From: Branchiostoma floridae
Lineage: Eukaryota > Chordata > Leptocardii > Amphioxiformes > Branchiostomatidae
Reading direction: 5' to 3'
Assembly (NCBI RefSeq): GCF_000003815.2
Contig: NC_049980.1
Span: 26,356,951 to 26,383,076 of the forward strand
DNA length: 26,126 nucleotides
Below the pieces are notes generated by a model that made no database searches, was not told the DNA's origin, and worked only from the letters and a program-made list of their open reading frames with translations. A program made the translations under genes and the position numbers. Positions 1-26,126 of this stretch are shown here, piece after piece. Each line of letters starts with the position of its first letter. The stretch's first letter is position 1.

Positions 1-49
1 ATTCTCAGACTGGTAGACTAAACTGTAAGTAACTATTCTGGTGTTTCAG

Positions 50-19346
<19,297 letters not shown>

Positions 19347-20365
19347 TGTCCTGCCCAATGCACCCTGCAGATTGAGTTGTATATAATACAGAATATCCTC
19401 AGCAAAGATTGTTAATATTCACATTACATGATCCTGAACCTTTTCACTGACCTGAGGTAGCTAAGATGTTCAGGTCCAAACTTAGCATGTAGTGAGTCAC
19501 CTCGTGTTGCAGGATGAGAGTCAGAGGTGTGAAGCACAAAGATCTGAAGACTTGTCAGATTTCCCAGATAGATCTGCAGACAGCCAAACATAGCTCATAT
19601 TTTGTAAATGTTTTAAAACAAGAAATGAATCAATACTGAGAGTAGATTATATTTAATGGCCTAGCCTTTCCTGAGGTTGGAGCTTTTATTTATTTTAAAC
19701 TCATCATTATCTTTAGCTGTAAGTTATTTTGTTGAAATGTAAGAACACGCATATCATTTACAGTGAGATGTTAGATATGTATATCTTGAAACCAGCTAGC
19801 TTTGCAATTTTCAAGCACTTACAAATGTCTATTTTCCAGTATTAGGACTAGGAGTCATCCTTAGCTACTCTACAGAACACAAAGTATTGTTGCTCTATCT
19901 TTATATCTACTGTAAATAAGCAAGGAAGGTTCTTCTGAAGACTACTGAGGTTTACAGGGCATAGTGTGAGTGGTGTTGTTTTTATTATTATTGCTGTTGA
20001 TAATGTTCTTGTTGAGGTGTTGCATGCTCTAGTCCATTATTGTACGTTCATAGCCTATTACAGAGTTTTTTTATGTTATGACTAGATTAGATGTTAAGAT
20101 TTATTTTATATCTTTATTCATCTTTTAAACTCTTTGTTCACTTGTCTCCAAGCCAATCAAGCATCTCGGTGCTTTTCTTCACTGTTTTAAAAAAGGTAAA
20201 TAGCACTGATTTGGGGTTTGTACAGAGTTTTTGATTATCATCTGTCAGAATTAGTTTCACAATGTATTTATTTTCATGAGATATGTTCCTCAGCTTTGAA
20301 CCTACATAGTATTTTAATTTATAGACCTACGAATGTGCAAATAAAGTATGTATGCAAGTTTAAAG
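19347..20365 (+). other. 3' untranslated region
   Basis: AT-rich unique sequence of about 1 kb follows the stop, with many TTTAT and ATTT motifs and no open frame of note. Its end is placed shortly after AATAAA at 20340-20345. The exact cleavage site is inferred. Confidence 0.7.
20340..20345 (+). terminator. Poly(A) signal AATAAA
   Basis: A canonical hexamer lies about 1 kb after the stop codon. A second AATAAA at 20567-20572 could serve as an alternative distal site. Confidence 0.7.
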
Positions 20366-20678
20366 AAATAAGAAAGTATTTCAGACACCACTACTGATGG
20401 TGTGTCAATACTAGTGTGCATTTACACTAGGTAATGATAGAGAAACAGGCTGTTGTCATGGAAATACATTTCATTTGCTGTTGGCAATTATGAAAATATA
20501 AGCAATATAAGAAAGAATGGGCACCACCAATGCAAGATGTTAGGCTAACATTAAGATAAGACTTACAATAAACTGTGCTTGACGAAATGGTTATATCAGA
20601 ACTGTATCAGAACTGTAATGATCAGAACTTGTAACTGACCATGATTAAGACGAATGAAAGGCAGAAACTCAAGAGATG

Positions 20679-20837
20679 NNNNNNNNNNNNNNNNNNNNNN
20701 NNNNNNNNNNNNNNNNNNNNNNNNNNNNNNNNNNNNNNNNNNNNNNNNNNNNNNNNNNNNNNNNNNNNNNNNNNNNNNNNNNNNNNNNNNNNNNNNNNNN
20801 NNNNNNNNNNNNNNNNNNNNNNNNNNNNNNNNNNNNN
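20679..20837. other. Assembly gap (159 N)
   Basis: This is a run of undetermined bases. Translated frames crossing it are meaningless. Confidence 0.99.
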
Positions 20838-21070
20838 TTTTATCTAAGTGTGATGCCGTCCTTTTCATGGGCGGTTTACACACTTTCAAAATATGACAAA
20901 AAAGATTCCGGATAATATTTTCATCTATCGTTGAAAAGAATATAAACCAATAAACCAATTTATGGAAGAGATTATGAGCTGTTTCGTTCATTGCCTTTTG
21001 AATGAATCTATCAGATCTTGGCGCTACTGAATATTCCTTGGGTACCTGCCCTGCCCATTGTGCTGAAACA
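20838..21070. other. Unique sequence before minisatellite
   Basis: This is AT-rich intergenic sequence with no recognised gene. The sequence at about 21057-21075 already grades into the repeat. Confidence 0.5.
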
Positions 21071-21072
21071 CA

Positions 21073-22770
21073 CAGCACGTTTCCAGGCAACGGGCCTGTC
21101 CCTGGTGCTGGCATACACGTTACTGCACGTTCTTAGTATACGAGCCTGTCCCTCGTGCTGGCATACACGTTACTGCACTTTCGTATCGTATGGGCCTGTC
21201 CCTGGTGCTGACATATACGTTACTGCACGATCTTATTGTACGGGCCTGTCCCTGGTGCTGGCAAACACATCACTACACGTTTCCAGGGAACGGGCCTGTC
21301 CCTGGTGCTGGCAAACACATCACTACACGTTTCCAGGGAACGGGCCTGTCCCTGGTGTTGACATACACGTTACTTCACTTTCATAGTGTACGGGCCTGTC
21401 CCTGGTGCTGGCATACAGGTTACAGCACATTCGTATCGTATGGGCCTGTCCCTGGTGCTGACATATACGTTACTGCACGATCTTATTGTACGGGCCTGTC
21501 CCTGGTGCTGGCAAACACATCACTACACGTTTCCAGGGAACGGGCCTGTCCCTGGTGCTGGCAAACACATCACTACACGTTTCCAGGGAACGGGCCTGTC
21601 CCTGGTGTTGACATACACGTTACTTCACTTTCATAGTGTACGGGCCTGTCCCTGGTGCTGGCATACACGTTACAGCACATTCGTATCGTATGGGCCTGTC
21701 CCTGGTGCTGACATATACGTTACTGCACGATCTTATTGTACGGGCCTGTCCCTGGTGCTGGCAAACACATCACTACACGTTTCCAGGGAACGGGCCTGTC
21801 GCTGGTGTTTACATACACGTTACTTCACTTTCATGGTGTACGGGCCTGTCCCTGGTGCTGGCATACAGGTTACAGCACTTTCGTATCGTATGGGCCTGTC
21901 CCTGGTGCTGACATACACGTTACTGCACGTTCTTAGTGTACGGGCCTGTCTCTGGTCCTAGCATACAGGTTACAGCACTTTGGTATCGTATGGGCCTGTC
22001 CCTGGTGCTGACTTACACGTTACTGCACATTCTTAGTGCACGCGCATGTCCCTGGTGCTCGCATACACGTTACTGCGCACCCTTAGTGTACGGGCCTGTC
22101 CCTGTGCCGACATACATGTCACTGTACGTTTTCTTCGTGTAGGGCCTGTCACTGGTGCTGACATTTACGTTACTGCATGTTTTTAGTGTCCGCACATGTC
22201 CCTGGTGCTGACACGGGCCTATCTCTGGTGCTGGCATACACATTACTACACGTTTTTAGTGTACGGGCCTGTCCCCGGTGAAGATATACACGTTACTGTA
22301 TGTTCTTCCTTGTACGGGTCTGTCCCTGGTGCTAACATACACGTCACTGCACGTTTTTAGAGTATGGACCTGTCCCTGGTGCTGTCATACACGTTACTGC
22401 ACGTTTTTAGTGTACGGGCCTTTCCCTGGTGCTGGCATACACATTACTACACGTTTTTAGTGTACGGGCCTGTCCCCGGTGAAGATATACACGTTACTGT
22501 ATGTTCTTCTTTGTACGGGTCTGTCCCTGGTGCTAACATACACGTCACTGTACGTTTCCTTCGTGTAGGGTCTGTCCCTGGTGCTGACATACACGTTACT
22601 GCACGTTTTTAGTGTACGGTCCTGTCCCTGGTGCTGACATACACGTTGCTGCATTTTCTTAGTGTACGGGCCTGTCCCTGACATACACATTACTACACGT
22701 TCGTAGTGTAGGGGCCTGTCCCTGGTGCTGACATACACATTACGGCACGTTCCTGGAGGACCAACCTGGC
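21073..22770 (+). repeat. 50-bp minisatellite with 250-bp higher-order unit
   Basis: About 33 tandem copies of a unit of about 50 bp are anchored by GGGCCTGTCCCTGGTGCTG and ACATACACGTTACTGCACGT. Between about 21185 and 21860 five distinct monomers form a 250-bp block repeated nearly exactly (TCGTATCGTATGGGCCTGTC recurs at about 21180, 21430 and 21680). Copies after 22000 are more diverged. Because 50 is not a multiple of 3, long frames open in all three phases; they are not genes. Confidence 0.95.
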
Positions 22771-22878
22771 CCAGTGTGGTCTGACAATTTGAGTATTTTC
22801 AAAGTTAAAATCGTCGTAAAGAAGATAATAAGTCATATGTAGTGAATTTAGGCAAAATGGAAAACCTAGTTACTGATG

Positions 22879-23191
22879 NNNNNNNNNNNNNNNNNNNNNN
22901 NNNNNNNNNNNNNNNNNNNNNNNNNNNNNNNNNNNNNNNNNNNNNNNNNNNNNNNNNNNNNNNNNNNNNNNNNNNNNNNNNNNNNNNNNNNNNNNNNNNN
23001 NNNNNNNNNNNNNNNNNNNNNNNNNNNNNNNNNNNNNNNNNNNNNNNNNNNNNNNNNNNNNNNNNNNNNNNNNNNNNNNNNNNNNNNNNNNNNNNNNNNN
23101 NNNNNNNNNNNNNNNNNNNNNNNNNNNNNNNNNNNNNNNNNNNNNNNNNNNNNNNNNNNNNNNNNNNNNNNNNNNNNNNNNNNNNNNNNNN
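22879..23191. other. Assembly gap (313 N)
   Basis: Undetermined bases between the two minisatellites. Confidence 0.99.
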
Positions 23192-23525
23192 CTTTTAGGG
23201 CAGAGAAAAAAAAATTCTCCCAATTCAGTCGGTAGGTTGTATATTCTATTTTTGGAGATACAAACGTCAAATATAACGTTAGCTGGTTGGACTGCATGAT
23301 CATATGAAGGACAAGGCATTGAGATTGACAGCATGAGAATGAGACAATGTCAGTGGTGGGCCTGGCCCCGGACCCCAGACAGAGATGGAGGGATGGGTGG
23401 GTGTCAACACAACACATATATTGAGAAAAGTGCGTGTCTGAAGCCTCGAAGAGCATAGTTTTGGAGCCCCAAACTTGGAGTGAAGTTTCAAATGAGATCG
23501 AGAGCGTAGGTCATGTGGGAGGTGG
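23192..23525. other. Unique spacer between gap and second minisatellite
   Basis: No gene, RNA or mobile element is recognised here. Confidence 0.5.
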
Positions 23526-23529
23526 GCTT

Positions 23530-25110
23530 GTAACGTGCACATGACATATTTTTGGTTGGGTGGTACAAACGTGCACATGACTTATGTTTGTAGATAGGAG
23601 AAGCAGGGTGGTACAAAAGTGTGCATGAATGATGTTTTGTAGATGCTGGGCAGCACAAACGTGCACATGAATTATGTTTTGTAGATGCTGGGTAGCACTA
23701 ACGTGCACAGGAATGATGTTTTGTAGGTAGGAGAGGCTAGGTGGTACAAACGTTCACATGAACGATGTTTTGTAGATACTGGGTGGCACTAACGTGCACA
23801 GGAATGATGGTAGGTAGGAGAGGCTGGGTGGTACAAACGTTCACATGAATGATGTTTTGTAGATACTGGGTGGCACTAACGTGCACAGGAATGATGGTAG
23901 GTAGGAGAGGCTGGGTGGTACAAACGTTCACATGAATGATGTTTTGTAGATACTGGGTGGCACTAACGTGCACAGGAATGATGGTAGGTAGGAGAGGCTG
24001 GGTGGTACAAACGTTCACATGAATGATGTTTTGTAGATACTGGTTGGCACTAACGTGCACATGACTTACGTTGTATCTAGAAGAGGCTGGGTGGTACAAA
24101 AGTGTGCATGAATGATGATTTGTATCTAGGAGAGGCTGGGTGGTACAAACGTTCAGATGAATGATGTTTTGTAGATACTGGGCAGCACAAACGTTCACAT
24201 GAATGATGTTTTGTAGATGCTGGGTGGCACTAACGTGCACATGACTTACGTTGTATCTAGAAGAGGCTGGGTGGTACAAAAGTGTGCATGAATGATGATT
24301 TGTATCTAGGAGAGGCTGGGTGGTACAAAAGTGTATAAGAATGATGGTTTGCAGATAGGAGAGGCTGGGTGGTACAAAAGTGTATAAGAATAATGGTTTG
24401 CAGATAGGGGAGGTTGGATGGTGCAAACGTGCACATGACTTATGTTTGTAGATAGGAGAAGCAGGGTGGTACAAGAGTGTACATGAATAATGTTTTGCAG
24501 ATAGGGGAGGTTGGGTGGCACAAACGTGCACATGACTTATGTTGTATCTAGGAGAGGCTGGGTTACTAAGCACAAACGTGCACATGACTTATGTTTGTAG
24601 ATAGGAGAAGCTTGGTGGTACAAGAGTGCACATGAATAACGTTTTGCAGATAGGGGAGGTTGGGTGGCACAAACGTGCACATGACTTATGTTGTATCTAG
24701 GAGAGGCTGGGTTACTAAGCACAAACGTGCATATGACTTATTTTTGTACACTTTTGTACCACCAGTGGTGGTACAAAAGTGTGCATGAATGATGGTTTGT
24801 AGATGCTGGGTGGCACAAACGTGCACAGGAATGATGGTTTGCAGATAGGGGAGGTTGGGTGGTGCAAACGTGCACATGAATGATGTTTTGTATGTAGATA
24901 GGAGAAGCAGGGTGGTACAATCGTGCATATGACTTATGTTTGCAGATGCTGGGTTACTCAGCACAAACGTGTACATGAATGATATTGTGTAGATAGGAAA
25001 AGCAGCGGGCATAATCGTGCACATGAATGATGTTTTGTAGATAGGAGGGGCTGGGTGATACAAAAGTGCACATGACTTAGGTTGTATATGGGAGAAGCTG
25101 GGTGGTACAA
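23530..25110 (+). repeat. Second minisatellite, unit about 50 bp
   Basis: About 31 units are built on ACAAACGTGCACATGAATGA, TGTTTTGTAGATAGGAGAGG and CTGGGTGGT. Variants include ACTAACGTGCAC, AAAAGTGTGCATG and a TTACTAAGCA insertion that replaces GTGGT. Blocks are duplicated at longer periods, for example about 182 bp between 24050 and 24232. Long minus-strand frames (up to 282 codons) arise from the repeat. Its sequence is unrelated to the first array despite the similar unit length. Confidence 0.95.
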
Positions 25111-25111
25111 A

Positions 25112-26126
25112 CTGCGGGATTAGCGTTCATCCCTGTCCGATAACCTCCAGCGCTCCACGCGCCGCCACGAAAATCCCACTCCAAACTGCATAATCCCCCG
25201 AGATGGATGCTTTAAACCCTTTGCCGATATCCTGTCATATCTGTCATTCATCTGGCGGGTAATTTTGCCGGTTTTTCTGTGCTCCGCGCTGACGTATCGG
25301 CAGGCTGGGGGTGGATCGATCGGAAAGGAGAATTGAAAGATAACAAACAGGCTCCACAAACTGTGGCGATTGGACGAGTGGAGTGGGGTACCAGTCACTA
25401 GGCTGATGGTATAGAAACTTTGTAGCCTCCTCTAGGTGAGCCTGACGAGGCCTTTCCACGGGGATCGTAGAATTCGGCAAAAAAAAATCGTGAAAATGGC
25501 CAGGGGAGTCAGTCCACGTTTAAGTTAAGTGTATGTTCCCCCTCCGGAGAAACTGCGCGGGCTGCGCGGCGGCCAACTCCTCTGTTAGCAAAACTCTCCT
25601 GGCAAATTATTCTCCCCATGATAGCCAGCGTAGTCAGTCTGGTAGAGACTAGAAACTTCGTCTGGAAGCGGTCATATTGTCTGCTCGGTTGGCCTAAGGT
25701 GCAAGTTAATAGGTCCCTTTTGCTCATCTTCACGTAATGTTTGAAAACAAAATGAGGTCTTGTCCCGTGTTTCGGGTCCCGGGCTCGTTTGTAGGCCGTA
25801 TCCTAGTTGAAGCAAACCTGTGTGCTTGTTATAGCCTGTGTAGTTTGTATATATCCCGTATATCGGGTATGCTTTACAACCATTGACGATGCTCGGCATG
25901 TGATTGTGGCCCCTTCTAAGGTTTGGGCTTACACAGTTAACAGTGCTATCTCCTCAATGTAGTCACCATACTCACTTTTAAGCTAAAACGAGAACCTTTT
26001 AATTTCGTATCGGATCACTATGCAATCTTCTTGCTGACCTTCCGCTACCATAAAACGACTTATCTTCAGTAGAACTGCCTCTGTCAGATTCTTGCTGAAC
26101 AGGAAACTACCATACAATGCTATATG
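25112..26126. other. Unique distal segment, no gene recognised
   Basis: Non-repetitive sequence, with CpG-containing, more GC-rich stretches at about 25115-25320 and 25540-25580. Open frames on the minus strand are under 95 codons and show no domain. It could contain a promoter, 5'UTR or regulatory DNA of a neighbouring gene, but nothing here proves this. Confidence 0.4.

Noticed and set aside
21018-22142. Overlapping plus-strand frames (up to 191 codons) with repeated GLSLVL and ACPWCWQ peptides
   Set aside because: The same repeat peptides appear in all three frames because the 50-bp unit is not a multiple of three. This is a repeat artefact.
20596-23456. Open frames crossing the N runs
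   Set aside because: Undetermined bases cannot be translated; frame continuity is artificial.
23737-24585. 282-codon minus-strand open frame with repeated HVHVCTTQPLL-like peptides
   Set aside because: It lies wholly within a minisatellite; the peptide repeats only mirror the DNA repeat, with no known domain and no splice or promoter context.
21073-25110. CRISPR array
   Set aside because: Units are contiguous, without unique spacers, and the genome is clearly eukaryotic.

Overview
The window looks like intron-rich animal DNA, most likely from a cephalochordate (amphioxus, Branchiostoma). The grounds are GT-AG introns, a chimeric SRCR/cysteine-rich/Ig receptor of the kind that is abundant in lancelets, and many minisatellites that cover exon-intron junctions, which I recall being described for amphioxus. 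No species can be proven from the sequence. There are two assembly gaps, at 20679-20837 and 22879-23191.

Positions 50 to about 20365 hold the 3' part of one large plus-strand gene. I could read 24 coding exons, about 4.35 kb of coding sequence or roughly 1450 residues. The 5' end, with start codon and signal peptide, lies outside the window. The product is a type I membrane protein. Furin-like (FU) cysteine-rich repeats alternate with four SRCR domains, followed by one EGF-like domain, four I-set-like Ig domains, one transmembrane helix and a 74-residue cytoplasmic tail. Splice phases agree at every junction except exon 11 to 12. There the phases clash and about ten residues of the third SRCR domain are missing. 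A 3'UTR of about 1 kb ends near an AATAAA at 20340.

The most unusual feature is in the introns. At about ten junctions, the splice site with some flanking exon sequence has been copied in tandem. Clear cases are the exon 1 donor (about 11 copies), the exon 4 acceptor (3), the exon 19 acceptor (11 decoys before the real one, nearly all carrying a stop just after the copied exon start), the exon 20 donor (3, decoys with GT changed to AT) and the exon 13 acceptor (one decoy would add 18 residues in frame). Other introns contain two SINE copies, two inverted-repeat (MITE-like) elements, a probable LINE 3' end inserted inside a minisatellite, telomere-like repeats and further minisatellites.

Downstream of the gene are two large minisatellites with units near 50 bp (about 21075-22770 and 23530-25110). 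The first has a 250-bp higher-order period. The last kilobase (25115-26126) is non-repetitive, and I recognise no gene in it. All long ORFs in the arrays are by-products of the repeats.
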